From Rhodopirellula sp. (lineage in GTDB: Bacteria > Planctomycetota > Planctomycetia > Pirellulales > Pirellulaceae), in contig NZHC01000144.1 of the NCBI GenBank assembly GCA_002689655.1, positions 5,719 to 69,718 on the forward strand: a stretch of 64,000 bases of DNA. The letters are read 5' to 3'. A program made the translations under genes and the position numbers. The notes beneath the pieces are model-generated. The model made no database searches. It saw only the letters and a list, made by a program, of their open reading frames with translations, and was not told the DNA's origin. Shown in pieces: positions 1-9,839 of the stretch (positions are counted from its first letter, which is position 1; the number at the start of each line of letters is the position of its first letter).

Positions 1-190
1 AACGCTCCACTGGTGTTTCACGGCTATCGTCGTTCGGAACAGCACGGACGTTGGTGTCGTAAATGACCGCTTTGGGATTACGCGCGGACAATCCCTGCCC
101 ACTGCATTCCTGACAACCGATAACCAGGGCAATGGTCAAGAACGCAATAACGAGTCGTGTGAAACACAAGTGCTGCATGAGGTTTGCCAT
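1..190 (-). CDS. lipoprotein, 3' part outside the window
   Basis: This minus-strand gene starts at an ATG read from 190 (a second in-frame ATG is at 178) and stays open to the left edge, so only the first 63 codons are visible. The N-terminus has a short charged region, a hydrophobic core and the lipobox L-V-I-G-C near residue 27, typical of a lipoprotein cleaved by signal peptidase II and anchored by its cysteine. After the cysteine the chain turns polar, with no recognisable domain in the visible part. The next minus-strand gene ends at 416, 225 bp upstream, so the two could share a transcript. Function unknown; the lipoprotein call rests on the signal sequence. Confidence 0.7.
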   Translation of the reverse strand, partial: MANLMQHLCFTRLVIAFLTIALVIGCQECSGQGLSARNPKAVIYDTNVRAVPNDDSRETPVER

Positions 191-415
191 GTTCGAGTAG
201 ACCGGGAAGTACCAAACTATCTACGCACATGGAAAGAGGGATCGCGATTCGCTGTAATTTTTCACCGGATGGCTGCGGACCATCATCCGTCGCCGAAAAC
301 CGCAAAACCAAGGTGCTGGTGGGCTTGAACGCTGGCAGAACTATTTGAGCAAGCACCTTCTAACTTATCTTTCCAACCGGAGGTAGCGATCATCAGTCAG
401 CTTGGACTTTAAATC

Positions 416-1255
416 CTAGCGGACTTTCTTTCGCTCTAAGAAAGGCGTATTCATTTCCGCGGGCACACGCTGCTCAGGTGTTACCGGTCCTTGCAAAGCT
501 GATTGCTCATCAGCTTTTTGTTTTCGAAGTTCAAGTGCCTGGGCTTCTGCCACATCCGCGGCGTTTAACATGTTCTGAAGCATGGGCATCACAACCTGCC
601 GATAAATACTGTCAGCGATGGGGAACTGTTTGAGCTGCTGAAATGTGCTGTACGAACTCTCACCCTCGGCCCTCGGTAGATCAATCTTCTGCGTTCGACC
701 AGCCGCATCTACCAAGATGGACTGGTACACCCAATCCCCATCCTTGTTACGACTACGAGTCACATCGTAAATCTGAGCAGTGTCCGTATCAAACGTACCT
801 GCTACAGGTCCAACTGCTGGAAGTGGCCCTGGAGCGAGCCCGAGCGTGTTGGCTATTTTCTGCGTCGCATCTTGAACAGAGACGTCTGACGAGATGTCAT
901 TCAGACGATTAAGGTTTTTTTCCAATTCGGACAATTGCAACTCATCCGTTAACGCTTCTGCGTCTTTCATGGCTGACCTGAGTGAGGCCTCGATTTCGTT
1001 GGCTGGAACGTTCTCTCCTGATGTGGGGGGAAAACTTGGTTCTTCCTGAACATTCGCGTCCCTAGGCTTTGGGCCCGTGGCCGTATCGTCCCCAGTTAGC
1101 AAAACAGAATTTGAGTGATTGGGGACGTACCAGCACAGAAGTGCAACCAACAGTAAGATGTGAAAAAGCACTGAAACCAGAATCGCGTGACGCCGAGTAA
1201 AGGCACGAACTGAGGTTCCCTGTGGGTCGGAAAGTTTTTCGTCAGGATCGAACAT
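416..1255 (-). CDS. single-pass membrane protein with TonB-like N-terminus, unknown function
   Basis: This 279-residue protein has a short cytoplasmic N-terminus with an R-R-H stretch and one hydrophobic segment at about residues 25-43 (ILVSVLFHILLLVALLCWYV), the arrangement of TonB- or TolA-type anchors. A polar Pro/Ser-rich linker follows. Residues about 85-130 are Glu/Leu/Lys-rich with heptad-like spacing and probably form a coiled coil. The C-terminus is highly charged and ends in a basic run. No enzyme motif is visible. It may be a planctomycete envelope protein, but homology to TonB is not established beyond topology. Confidence 0.65.
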   Translation of the reverse strand: MFDPDEKLSDPQGTSVRAFTRRHAILVSVLFHILLLVALLCWYVPNHSNSVLLTGDDTATGPKPRDANVQEEPSFPPTSGENVPANEIEASLRSAMKDAEALTDELQLSELEKNLNRLNDISSDVSVQDATQKIANTLGLAPGPLPAVGPVAGTFDTDTAQIYDVTRSRNKDGDWVYQSILVDAAGRTQKIDLPRAEGESSYSTFQQLKQFPIADSIYRQVVMPMLQNMLNAADVAEAQALELRKQKADEQSALQGPVTPEQRVPAEMNTPFLERKKVR

Positions 1256-2195
1256 TCTGTTACGTCAAGTTGTGAAGGGAGTCGCCGGCACGGATTCTAA
1301 ATGAACCAGTCGATCTTTCATTAGAATGGAAGTGACACTGAGCCCACTATCCACTCTGCCATAATCCACAGACGCAGGCTGTTTCTGAACGACCGCAACT
1401 CGGTTTTGGAACTAACAGTGGTACCCAGCAGTCGAAGGCTAGGTTCAACACAAGGCATCCTACGCAGCGTACTAACGACTAGATTCCATACCGGGACTAC
1501 CCACGAGTGTCCTTGGCATCGAGTCGTGACTCGTCCATTCGGCGAGGCCGCGTTTTCCTTCCCCAGATAGGTACCCCAACAGAACCGGAGCAACGGTTGC
1601 TCTGGGGTATAATAAAAAACGACTGGCAGGCACGCTGACCCGCCAGTCGTCTCCCCTCACGCACACTGATGGATGACTTTTTGTAAGTAGGGCCTCAATC
1701 TCACGCCAAAGATCGACGTGTGCGCCGCATGGTGCGACCGAGCAGCCTTCTACCTTTCGCGAGGATGAAGGAGCAACCGGCGTACCAACATGAAACTTGA
1801 CGGCCAAATTCCAGAAAACTGTTTCATCTGCTTCAAGACAGTGCCATTTCATGTCATTGCACCAATCAATGCCACGCATTTACAAAGAATGAAGGTCGAA
1901 CTTCCTCGTGCCAAAGTCGCATCGCCACGCCGATGCCAATTTTCGAGGCACTGCCTGCCTGCTCAGCGTGCACTCAAGTCGGAGTTATAGACATAACCGC
2001 TGGAATCGGAACTTCCCCAACCACCGACTCCGCCATCAAAACTGGTGGTAAGGTTGTGCAACAAGTCGCAGGTTCGCGGGACGCTGTCGCTGTATCCACT
2101 GAAGTATTGGCAACGGTGCTGCAACTGCGTTTCAGAAAGGCGGCCGCTGAGTACGCTGACAGGGAGCTGGATGTCAGTGTTTCAAAAACAACGCG
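1256..2195. other. long non-coding stretch with one terminator
   Basis: About 940 bp separate the membrane protein from the ABC permease. The only clear element is a minus-strand intrinsic terminator at 1611-1650. Several reading frames of 60-140 codons cross the stretch on both strands, but none has a convincing ribosome binding site or recognisable protein, and the longest minus-strand one (1472-1879) runs through the terminator. A minus-strand frame from about 2155 to 1967 reads in a protein-like way but has no start codon. Confidence 0.5.
1611..1650 (-). terminator. Rho-independent terminator, minus strand
   Basis: On the minus strand a perfect 9-bp stem (ACGACTGGC at 1650-1642 paired with GCCAGTCGT at 1627-1619) encloses a 14-nt loop and is followed directly by a run of T (TTTTTTATTAT). 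There is no T-run on the plus-strand side, so it is unidirectional. It lies about 550 bp past the stop of the permease gene, so it ends either a long 3' UTR or a separate small transcript. Confidence 0.85.
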
Positions 2196-4424
2196 TCAGC
2201 CTGCCGACTGCTGTGAGTTTGTATTTGGTGGGCCTGTTTCAACCGAGCACCCCCCGGCATTCGACTCTTCAACTGGTGAGCGCAACGTTGCAAAGTACAT
2301 CACGCAAGTGATTGCCAATCCAATGCTCATTAAGAACCACAAGGGTTGGTAGACTGCACCATCCTGTGTCGTGGTAATGAACAAATCAATGCCCGGCAAA
2401 CGGCTATTGGTCAGTCGCGACATCGACACCGATAAGGCATTGCTGGTGAAGTGCAGCAAGATACACGGCAAGACACTTCCGGTTCGCAGGGCGACCCACC
2501 CGATTAGGACACCCATGCACGACGCAGCAATGGATTGCTGAAGAAAGCCGTGGGAGATTCCAAACATTAGTGCAGTCACGACCATGGCCCGAAGCCGCCC
2601 GCCCTGCCGCACGAGTCCCGCGAAGATAAAACCGCGGAATGCCAGCTCTTCACACACCGCAGGGATAAAAGCCATGAGAAACACAATCGAATACCAAGGT
2701 GCTGTTTCAACCTGGTCCAAGAACGGTCGCATCGCCTGTAGGGCTTCGGCGCTTACAGGATAGGTGTATTCAATCCATCTCCCTAAGGCGAGATACAGTG
2801 GGTGCAGAGTCACCCCAAGTGCAACAGCCATGGGCAATGAGAACCAATGCGGCCAGCGGACCCGCAGGCTGCTTCGAATAGAGGTAGTCAGCATCACTGA
2901 CATCAGTAGTGCAGGCGTTAGAATCAAACCGAGTTGGGAGTTGAGAATCATTTTGGTGATTCCCGCCAAATCATCAGGGACCGCCGTTGCCGCGAGACGC
3001 CCGAAAAACAAGGCAACCAGAATGATGGCCCCGCAGGCATAGGCCTGTGCCGTTGTTGCGACGGGTTGTCGATCTCTCCAAAGGTGTTTAACCCACGCGC
3101 CAAATTCCCACTGTTCTTGACCACCGAATAACACCGCCTCGTTCTCAAACTGGCGTTTTGCCCATGTCACGGCCAACCATAAGCAACCCACGGTGACTCC
3201 AAATACGAGCGGGAAATGCAGCATGGATTCACTGTATTGCCCCTCAACCAAAGCTCTGACCAGCAAAAACATTCCCGTCACTGGAATCAAACTGGTGCCG
3301 GCAGACAAATTCATCCCCGGCAGCATTGGCAGCAGGACAAGCGGCAAGGTAACCATCATCAGTGGCATCAAGTAATATTGTCCCTCCTTGCTACTGCGAG
3401 CCATCGCAGCGACAGCCAAAGCGAGCGCGCTAAACAGGCAAGACAGGGGAATCAGGGCTACAAACAGCCAAAGCATGGGAACGAGCGGTGGGGCTCCGAT
3501 CGCTGCACCGCCAACACCTATCCGTTGGACAACGAAATAGCTTGTGACCAGCATGCTGCCAGCGTTCAGAATGGCAGTCAGCATGCTGAAACTTGCCACG
3601 GCACCGAGCTTGCCCCAGACAATTTCACTGCGTAGGGCTGGGCTGCATAGTAATGTTTCAAGCGTACCTCGCTCTTTTTCTCCGGCAACCAAATCAATGG
3701 CTGGGTAGAAAGCACCCGTCATCGCCCACACGAGCATGATGAAAGGAAGCATCTTGCTCCAAAATGCGGCTTCACGCGTTCGTTCAGGGGACAAATCAAC
3801 ATCCTTCCACTGAAAAGGCTCAAGCATTGCCATATCAATGCCCGATGCTTCCAGCGACTGACCGACCCACGCTGATCTCCACTTTCCAAGAATCGTTGTG
3901 ACGCGACTCATTGCAATTTGCGACTCATCTGAGGAAACGTTGTATAACACTTCCACGGATCTTTTGGTCTGACCCTGCTCTGACGCCGGGGCCACGAAGC
4001 TCGGCGGAAACATCAGAACACAATCAAACGATCCGTCCTGAACCCATTGCACAGTTGCTTCTTGAAGCGTCTCGCCTTCATCCACGTCATCAGCACGACG
4101 CAGCACGACAGTTAGGTTGTTGGACCCATCGGTATATTCTTCGGAGAATGCGTCACCCTTCAGTAGCGGAGGGCCTCCTTGGATATTCTCAGAACCCACG
4201 AGACAAATGGTGGTGGTGTGTTTTTGGCTGAACTGTGCAATCTGTAGAAGCAAGGTACCCACGAGCGGGTACAGCATGATCGGTAGCAGAGCGATCGTGA
4301 ACAACGTTCTGCGGTCTCGTAGTTGGTCTCGCATTTCCCGCACATAAATGAGCACAATTGCGGAGAGCCGGGGCTTTCCTGACTCTGCTCTGAGGTCGTC
4401 AGACGACTGATCCTGTCTGCTCAT
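2196..4424 (-). CDS. ABC-2 (NatB-type) permease fused to a CPBP intramembrane protease
   Basis: The 742-residue protein joins two membrane modules. Residues 1 to about 430 are an ABC-2/NatB-type permease: a first membrane helix near residue 40, a large extracytoplasmic loop, the GEKERGTLE signature near residue 250 and a cluster of helices. Residues about 480-742 form a second multi-helix module with the CPBP (CAAX-protease-like) motifs: EELAFRG, then FGISHG, then HFTSNA, which supply the glutamates, arginine and histidines of the glutamic-type active site. The start overlaps the ATPase stop (ATGA), so the two are translationally coupled and probably form one exporter. This fusion is known in planctomycetes. 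The substrate and the role of the protease cannot be read from sequence. Confidence 0.85.
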   Translation of the reverse strand: MSRQDQSSDDLRAESGKPRLSAIVLIYVREMRDQLRDRRTLFTIALLPIMLYPLVGTLLLQIAQFSQKHTTTICLVGSENIQGGPPLLKGDAFSEEYTDGSNNLTVVLRRADDVDEGETLQEATVQWVQDGSFDCVLMFPPSFVAPASEQGQTKRSVEVLYNVSSDESQIAMSRVTTILGKWRSAWVGQSLEASGIDMAMLEPFQWKDVDLSPERTREAAFWSKMLPFIMLVWAMTGAFYPAIDLVAGEKERGTLETLLCSPALRSEIVWGKLGAVASFSMLTAILNAGSMLVTSYFVVQRIGVGGAAIGAPPLVPMLWLFVALIPLSCLFSALALAVAAMARSSKEGQYYLMPLMMVTLPLVLLPMLPGMNLSAGTSLIPVTGMFLLVRALVEGQYSESMLHFPLVFGVTVGCLWLAVTWAKRQFENEAVLFGGQEQWEFGAWVKHLWRDRQPVATTAQAYACGAIILVALFFGRLAATAVPDDLAGITKMILNSQLGLILTPALLMSVMLTTSIRSSLRVRWPHWFSLPMAVALGVTLHPLYLALGRWIEYTYPVSAEALQAMRPFLDQVETAPWYSIVFLMAFIPAVCEELAFRGFIFAGLVRQGGRLRAMVVTALMFGISHGFLQQSIAASCMGVLIGWVALRTGSVLPCILLHFTSNALSVSMSRLTNSRLPGIDLFITTTQDGAVYQPLWFLMSIGLAITCVMYFATLRSPVEESNAGGCSVETGPPNTNSQQSAG

Positions 4425-5233
4425 GCCGATGCCTCTCCATCGCTGGGAAAGGGCGAATCCACTTGACCCGTCTGGTTACTGTCCTCTTCTGTTCCCTTTC
4501 CATGCTTGCTCAGCAGGCCAAAAAACAACTCCTCGAATTCATCCTCGTCATGGCGTTCTCTTAATTCCTTGAGGGTTCCGATATCGAGGATCCGCCCCTG
4601 ATGCATGATCGCGATTCGGTCGCAGAGACGCTGGACCTCGCTCATAATGTGAGTCGAGAAAATCAAGCACTTACCGGACAGTCGCAGCCCCTTGATCACC
4701 TCAAGCAGATTGCGGGCGACAAGCACGTCAAGTCCTAAGGTGGCTTCGTCAAAAATCAAGACTGGCGGATCATGAACCATGGCCCGAGCAATGGACACCT
4801 TTTGCTTCATTCCAGTCGACAGCTTACCGCCTGGTACATTACGAAATTCATTCATTCGCAACTGGTCAAATAGCGTCTCCAGCCGCGATTCCAGTGGCCT
4901 GCGCGGCATACCATGCAAACGTCCGAAATAAGTCACAAGTTCCCAGGCTGTCATCCGGTCATAAATCGCAGTATTGTTGCTAACGAAACCAATGTTACGA
5001 CGCACGGTAGCCGGGTCGGTTGTAACGTCATGGCCTGCTATTTTAGCCGTCCCACTGGTTGGGGAGAGCACTGTGCTTAGGATCCGCAAGACGGTGGTTT
5101 TGCCAGCTCCATTTGGCCCGAGGAGGCCAAAAATCTCGCCCCTTCCGATCGAGAAAGAAACCTGATCAACGGCGACAAACCTGCCACGGCTCAAATCGTC
5201 ATAGGCTTTCGTCAGGTGATCAACTTGGATCAT
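4421..5233 (-). CDS. ABC transporter ATP-binding protein (NatA-like)
   Basis: This is the ATPase partner of the following permease. It shows Walker A (GPNGAGKT), the signature loop (LSTGMKQK), Walker B followed by the catalytic Glu (VLIFDEAT) and the switch His (STH). The common D-E-P-T after Walker B is D-E-A-T here. The tail of about 40 residues after the nucleotide-binding domain is acidic and low in complexity. The frame is open upstream to 5335, but the ATG read from 5233 starts directly at the usual ABC N-terminus ([11 protein letters not shown]), so this start was chosen, giving 270 residues. The stop overlaps the permease start by 4 bp. Confidence 0.88.
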   Translation of the reverse strand: MIQVDHLTKAYDDLSRGRFVAVDQVSFSIGRGEIFGLLGPNGAGKTTVLRILSTVLSPTSGTAKIAGHDVTTDPATVRRNIGFVSNNTAIYDRMTAWELVTYFGRLHGMPRRPLESRLETLFDQLRMNEFRNVPGGKLSTGMKQKVSIARAMVHDPPVLIFDEATLGLDVLVARNLLEVIKGLRLSGKCLIFSTHIMSEVQRLCDRIAIMHQGRILDIGTLKELRERHDEDEFEELFFGLLSKHGKGTEEDSNQTGQVDSPFPSDGEASA

Positions 5234-5435
5234 GAGGGGAGTCTCTTGGCAGTGCGACCAACGAGTTGCCGCGATGCTTAGGCAGGTTAGTGCCGGTTTT
5301 GCGCCTCGTATCGGTTGTGCAGCTGCCTCATCCAAACCGGCACAGCCACTACCGTTACGTAGCCCCCAGAGGCAGATGAGGACGGACCAGACTGATGAAA
5401 GAAGTAGGATTTCGAGAACGGTCCCCGACTAATCG

Positions 5436-6743
5436 TCAATCCTTGACGCGAAGTCGCACGACCGGTCCAGTCACCGATCCCAGAGCCTGGATATCATCCG
5501 TGGCAGCTCTTGCCTCTCCCTCGCTGGCAATATGCGTCATGATCACCAGCGGAACTGGGTCAAGGTGCGGTCCACCCTCGCGGCCCTCGTGCTGAATAAC
5601 GGATGCGATGGAAATCCCATGTTGAGCTAGTACGTCGGCAATCGAAGCGAGAGTGCCGGGATGATTCGATACGCTCAGCCGAAAGTAGTAGCGGCCCGTG
5701 CTGGTGTCACCATCTCGCAGTTTGACTCGAGGCGGTTGATCAATTGAGAAGTATTCCAACGTCTGGAACGTCAGTCGGGTCCTTCCCACTGCAGTATCAA
5801 TCAGGTCAGCCGCAACAGCTGACGCCGTGGGCATCTGACCTGCCCCCAGACCATGATAGAACACAGGCCCCACAGCATCGCCGATAACTTGGATTGCGTT
5901 GTAAGCGTCACGTACTTCCGCCAAGGGTGTTCCCACCGGCACCAGTGTCGGTGATACGGATAGCTCGAGTCCGTCGTCCGCAAGGTTCGCAATAGCAAGC
6001 AATTTAATTCGATAACCAAGTTTCTGTGCGTAAAGCAGGTCCTCGGGGTCCAAGCCATCGATGCCAGTACGTGGAATCTGCGACCAATCAACCGTCGCCC
6101 CAAACGCCAGATGAGCTAGAATGGCAAGCTTCTGCGCGGCATCCGTTCCATCAACGTCCATGGTCGGATCGCTCTCCGCGTAACCTAGCCGTTGTGCTTC
6201 CCGCACTACATCGTCGTAGCCGGCTCCATTTTCGTCCATCTGTGTCACGATGAAGTTGCTGGTGCCATTCAAGATACCTTCCAACGACCCAATCTGGTTG
6301 GCCGACAGACACTGGCTGATGTTAGCAATGATCGGGATGCCGCCCGCAACCGAGGCTTCAAATGCAATGCTGCGTCCCAACTCCCTCGCCCGGGTAAACA
6401 ATTCAGCACCATGCTCCGCCAGTAAAGCTTTGTTAGCGGTCACGATGTCTTTTCCTGATTCCAGTAGCGACAACATGATCGTACGCGCTGGTTCCAGGCC
6501 CCCAATCAATTGCGCGACAACGGTGATCTCATCGTCTTCGATCACCTCCTGTAATGAATCGGTTAAAACCCCATCCGGAAGTTCGACGTCGCGGGAACGC
6601 GATAAATCACGCACAACCGCCCTCTTCAACCACATTGTCCGCCCTGCATGCCGAGCGGTCCGATCTCCGTGATCCAACAAAAGACGTGCGACACCGCTGC
6701 CAACGGTTCCCAGACCAACAATAGCTACATTTGTTTTTTCCAT
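5436..6743 (-). CDS. hom: homoserine dehydrogenase
   Basis: Homoserine dehydrogenase makes homoserine from aspartate semialdehyde, the branch step to threonine, methionine and isoleucine. Its 435 residues show the full family layout. There is an N-terminal NAD(P)-binding fold (VGLGTVGSGV) and the T-A-N-K segment. The catalytic domain has E-A-S-V-A-G-G-I-P and LNGTSNFI with the G-Y-A-E-S-D-P-T-D-V-D-G-D/A-A-Q-K-L region. A C-terminal ACT domain (SNHPGTLASIADVL onward) usually mediates threonine feedback. It reads in the same direction as the ABC genes, 202 bp away, with no functional link evident. Confidence 0.95.
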   Translation of the reverse strand: MEKTNVAIVGLGTVGSGVARLLLDHGDRTARHAGRTMWLKRAVVRDLSRSRDVELPDGVLTDSLQEVIEDDEITVVAQLIGGLEPARTIMLSLLESGKDIVTANKALLAEHGAELFTRARELGRSIAFEASVAGGIPIIANISQCLSANQIGSLEGILNGTSNFIVTQMDENGAGYDDVVREAQRLGYAESDPTMDVDGTDAAQKLAILAHLAFGATVDWSQIPRTGIDGLDPEDLLYAQKLGYRIKLLAIANLADDGLELSVSPTLVPVGTPLAEVRDAYNAIQVIGDAVGPVFYHGLGAGQMPTASAVAADLIDTAVGRTRLTFQTLEYFSIDQPPRVKLRDGDTSTGRYYFRLSVSNHPGTLASIADVLAQHGISIASVIQHEGREGGPHLDPVPLVIMTHIASEGEARAATDDIQALGSVTGPVVRLRVKD

Positions 6744-7228
6744 TCTGCAATTTTAGCCGGTACAGCCTCATGCTGGGAGGCCACGACAGAAGCGGTACAC
6801 ACGCACAAAAGACACACTTGAAAAACAGAATCAGCTTTAATCCTTAGAAGATTCCCTCCATTGTGCCGCTATGTAGAACCCGCTCGCTCGATTACGATCG
6901 GACCTTGATGGACAAACCAGCGGTCTAGCTGCACAACCAAAGTGGAAAGTCGTAGCGAAAGTCCGGCCTGTCTGATGCAGGATGGAGGCGGGTGTGCAAG
7001 CACCCAAAAGAAGCATTCAAAACCTAGCAACCCGCTTGTTGTACAACAATAAGCTATTCTCAGGATCGTCGCCGATTCCGTTTTCCGAACAACCACCCAT
7101 CGCGCTTACATTTCCCCAGGGTGACTTCCCCGGTGACTCACACCGGCAACCCCTTACCACCTTCGTCTTCCCATCTACCACAACGCGATGACATTCCGCG
7201 TTAGCGGACTTCGCCGCCGAGCAATTGA
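6744..7228. other. divergent intergenic region with two inverted repeats
   Basis: These 485 bp lie between divergently read hom and the AEC transporter and should hold both promoters. Two inverted repeats are visible. TTGTTGTACAACAA at 7036-7049 is a perfect 14-bp palindrome, and CCGGTG-5-CACCGG lies at 7130-7146. Either could be an operator or RNA hairpin for the transporter gene. No convincing coding sequence is present. Confidence 0.35.
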
Positions 7229-8185
7229 ATGAATGACCTTTGGCCAATCGTCGCAAGTGTCCTGGGAGTTTTTCTGGTCATCATGACCGGAGCCTTAAGC
7301 CGACGTATGGGCTGGCTTATGCCAGAGGCCGATCACTCATTTGCGAGTTTGATTACTCATGTGCTATTGCCCGCTTACTTCGCGAGCCGGATTTTGGCTG
7401 GCCCCCCATTCGAATCCAGCATGGCTGCTTGGCAGCCCCCAGCATTTGGATTCATGATGACGGTGTTAGGCTTTGGTTTAGCATTTCTATTCGCAAAACA
7501 AGTCGGACCAAAAATTGGGTTACGGAGTGATGCACAACAACGTGCATTCGCGTTGTGCGTTGGGATCTGCAATTACGGCTACATCCCTTTACCGTTAGCG
7601 GAAAGCTTTTATCCGGGTGCAGTGGTACCTCTTATCCTGCACAACGTTGGGGTTGACCTTGCGCTGTGGAGTGTGGGTGCGGCAATTATCAGCGGAGGCA
7701 GGGGCAAGGCGTGGTACAAGGCTCTATTCACTCCACCCTTGATCGCTGTGGTCATCGCCTGCTGTTTGAAAATGTTGGTGGACCCCACGCAGATACCAAA
7801 TATGCTGTTGTTCGTCTTTGACACGCTTGGAAATTGCGCAATTCCCCTTGGGTTATTGCTGAGCGGAGCGATCATCATGGATTTTCTTGCCGAAACAGCG
7901 TGGACCAAGTCTTTTGCGGTACCCGTCATCGCTATCCTGCTTCGTCAAATCGTCCTGCCATGCCTTATGATTGGCACTGCTTTGTTGTTCTCGGTGGGAA
8001 CACAGATGGAGGAAGTGGTTCTGCTACAGGCGGCGATGCCCGCAGGTGTCTTTCCGATTGTTTTAGTGCGTTTGTATGACCGCGATACTACCGTCGCAAT
8101 ACAGGTGATCATTTCGACTTCGCTTGCAGGGTTAGTCTTGATCCCAGCTTGGCTGCTGATCGGTCAACTGATTTTTGCTTCCTAG
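7229..8185 (+). CDS. AEC-family transporter (auxin efflux carrier fold)
   Basis: The 318-residue protein is almost entirely hydrophobic, with about ten membrane helices. Helix 1 at residues 7-25 is followed by the R-R-x-G-W-L motif and a second helix with H-V-L-L-P-A-Y, as in the AEC (PIN-like/MleP/YfdV) permease family. The two-fold repeated topology with a central hydrophilic stretch is kept. Members export small carboxylates or auxin-like compounds; the substrate here is unknown. Downstream lies the decayed Hsp20 pair, starting within about 35 bp of the stop. Confidence 0.82.
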   Translation: MNDLWPIVASVLGVFLVIMTGALSRRMGWLMPEADHSFASLITHVLLPAYFASRILAGPPFESSMAAWQPPAFGFMMTVLGFGLAFLFAKQVGPKIGLRSDAQQRAFALCVGICNYGYIPLPLAESFYPGAVVPLILHNVGVDLALWSVGAAIISGGRGKAWYKALFTPPLIAVVIACCLKMLVDPTQIPNMLLFVFDTLGNCAIPLGLLLSGAIIMDFLAETAWTKSFAVPVIAILLRQIVLPCLMIGTALLFSVGTQMEEVVLLQAAMPAGVFPIVLVRLYDRDTTVAIQVIISTSLAGLVLIPAWLLIGQLIFAS

Positions 8186-8187
8186 AA

Positions 8188-8394
8188 AGATGCGAATTTT
8201 GGGACGCGTCTAGCATTACACGACTCGAGATGTTGGCAACTGCCCAATAGTCGACCGCGGATTATATCGACGGACTCTTGGAACTGCGTCTACCCGAAAT
8301 TCCGGCCCTTCAACTCAACTCAATCGAGGTCGCACCGTCCCAGTTAGACCATTTGAACCACACACTCAGTGGTTACTTTCACTACGCAGGCTGA
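8188..8394 (+). pseudogene. Hsp20 remnant 1 (C-terminal part only)
   Basis: One frame reads D-Y-I-D-G-L-L-E-L-R-L-P-E from 8260, matching the last alpha-crystallin strand of small heat shock proteins (typically Y-k-D-G-x-L-E-x-x-L-P-K). It continues to S-I-E-V, the position of the I-x-I/V tail motif, and ends at TGA 8392-8394. The same frame is interrupted by TAG at 8248-8250, and the first two thirds of the family are missing because the AEC stop is only about 75 bp upstream of the homologous stretch. It is therefore a 5'-truncated, non-functional remnant. The 5' boundary is approximate. The next Hsp20-like frame begins 4 bp later, so this was once a tandem pair. Confidence 0.6.
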
Positions 8395-8398
8395 AGAC

Positions 8399-8842
8399 AT
8401 GACTCCAACAAGCGTGAACACACAGTTGCTCCCGTCTCAAAAACCCCAACCCATCCAAAATCTCCAAGAAATCCCGATGTTTGCGTGCTACCCCACACAT
8501 GCCTAGGTGGTTCTTTCACGCGACAACCCCGGCGCGGAATCGAGAAACACGCGCCTTGAATATCAAGAACTGCTACTAACGATCACTGCATCCTGTGCGA
8601 GTGGTACCGTTTCCGGCCAAATTGATGCTGGTTCTGGAACACAGACAAGAGCCGAATTCGGTTACAAATGCCTTAAATACTTATTTCAAATTCACGAGGA
8701 GATCAACAACGAAGGAAGCAAGGCATCGTTTGACAACGGGGTGTTAACGCTCGTGTTTTCCCTCGAACAACCACCTTTGCCGCAAAGCAGCCCAGTCTCT
8801 GCTTGTGAACTCGAGCCAATTGCGATGGAATCCGGAGACTAA
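8399..8842 (+). pseudogene. Hsp20-family gene with internal amber stop
   Basis: From ATG 8399 to TAA 8842 there are 148 codons in one frame, the usual length of an Hsp20 protein, broken only by TAG at 8504-8506. Just after the stop the frame reads V-V-L-S-R-D-N-P-G-A and L-E-Y-Q-E-L-L-L-T-I-T, matching the start of the alpha-crystallin domain (v-V-l-x-a-D-l-P-G and L-x-L-T-I). Later it gives R-A-E-F-G-Y and A-S-F-D-N-G-V-L-T-L, the conserved A-x-x-x-N-G-V-L strand. The L-P after that strand and a clear I-x-I tail are lost. Small heat shock proteins are holdase chaperones; this copy appears inactivated. Restart at GTG 8507 would lack the N-terminal arm. Confidence 0.65.
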
Positions 8843-9035
8843 AAACCCGGAAAGCGTAACAAGCCACATGGTTTCTTTAGAGACCAGTCACTCTTCGGAG
8901 GTGTTGCCACGAATCAAAACAAGAGTACTTGCCAAAGTTTGCCATCAGGCTAACAAAAAACTAAGTCCCGGAGCACCACCTGATTGCAATGTCCTGAAGA
9001 AAGCAATCCTGTTGCGTTCTCGCTTCGGTGGTGGA

Positions 9036-9839
9036 CTACACTTCAATCTGTAACCGTAACCCATCGTAAGCAAGTTCCACCCCAGGTGGCAGAGCGGCGT
9101 TTGTTGACTCGTGTTCAAGGTCATGGCAGATGTGCGTAAGAAATGTCCTCTTGGCTTGAATCCGCTCAGCGACCTCGCATGCTTCTTTGACGCAGAAATG
9201 AGTGGGGTGTGTTTTCCATCTCAGCGCATCGACAACAAACGTTTCTACTCCAGACAATAAATCGAGCGACGCATCTGGGATGAAGTTTGTGTCGGTACAA
9301 TAGGCGAAATTGCCGATCCGGAAACCAAGAACATCGAAATGAGGTCCGTGGGATAAACGCAAGGGCTGAAAATCGACACCCAGAACTGTGAACGGGTCAA
9401 CTGCGTTGATGGTTTCAAACTCGAGACGCGGGGTAGCCCCGGGATGCGTTTCCTGCCGATCGCTGAAGGCATAGTCAAATGACTTCCTAATGCGAGTTTC
9501 GACACTCGTCTCACAATACAGTGGAACCGGCGTCCCCAGCCGGAATGGGAACAAACGCAGGTCGTCAAGTCCGAAAAGATGGTCTGCATGCTCATGCGTA
9601 TAAACTACCGCATGAACCAGAGGTATCTTTTCTCGCAACAACTGGCTCCTCATATCTGGACCGGTGTCAATGAGGATTGTTCCCTCAGCCGTTCGGATCG
9701 CAATTGAGCAACGTGTGCGATTGTTTTTGGGGTTTGCACTCATGCAGACCGCACAGTCACAACCCAATGCAGGGACACCCACGCTCGTTCCTGTTCCGAG
9801 CAGGATCACCTCAGCAGAATGAACACACATTTGATTCAT
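9036..9839 (-). CDS. MBL-fold metallo-hydrolase, PhnP-like phosphodiesterase
   Basis: The 267-residue protein carries the metallo-beta-lactamase signature T-H-E-H-A-D-H near residue 82, preceded by LIDTGPD and followed by SHGP, Y-C-T-D-T-N and a C-terminal L-T-H-I-C-H-D. This ligand set is typical of the PhnP/RNase Z-like branch acting on cyclic phosphates or phosphodiesters. C-D-C-x-V-C near residue 28 matches the Cys-containing insert seen in PhnP relatives. No other C-P lyase gene is nearby, so a phosphonate role is not supported. A second Met at residue 4 is an equally possible start, as neither has a clear ribosome binding site. Confidence 0.82.
   Translation of the reverse strand: MNQMCVHSAEVILLGTGTSVGVPALGCDCAVCMSANPKNNRTRCSIAIRTAEGTILIDTGPDMRSQLLREKIPLVHAVVYTHEHADHLFGLDDLRLFPFRLGTPVPLYCETSVETRIRKSFDYAFSDRQETHPGATPRLEFETINAVDPFTVLGVDFQPLRLSHGPHFDVLGFRIGNFAYCTDTNFIPDASLDLLSGVETFVVDALRWKTHPTHFCVKEACEVAERIQAKRTFLTHICHDLEHESTNAALPPGVELAYDGLRLQIEV

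Noticed and set aside
1472-1879. 135-codon minus-strand reading frame
   Set aside because: It runs through a strong terminator on the same strand, has no clear ribosome binding site, and the translation matches nothing recognisable.
1933-2352. 139-codon plus-strand frame with protein-like composition
   Set aside because: It overlaps the end of the permease gene on the other strand and has no start signals; probably a shadow.
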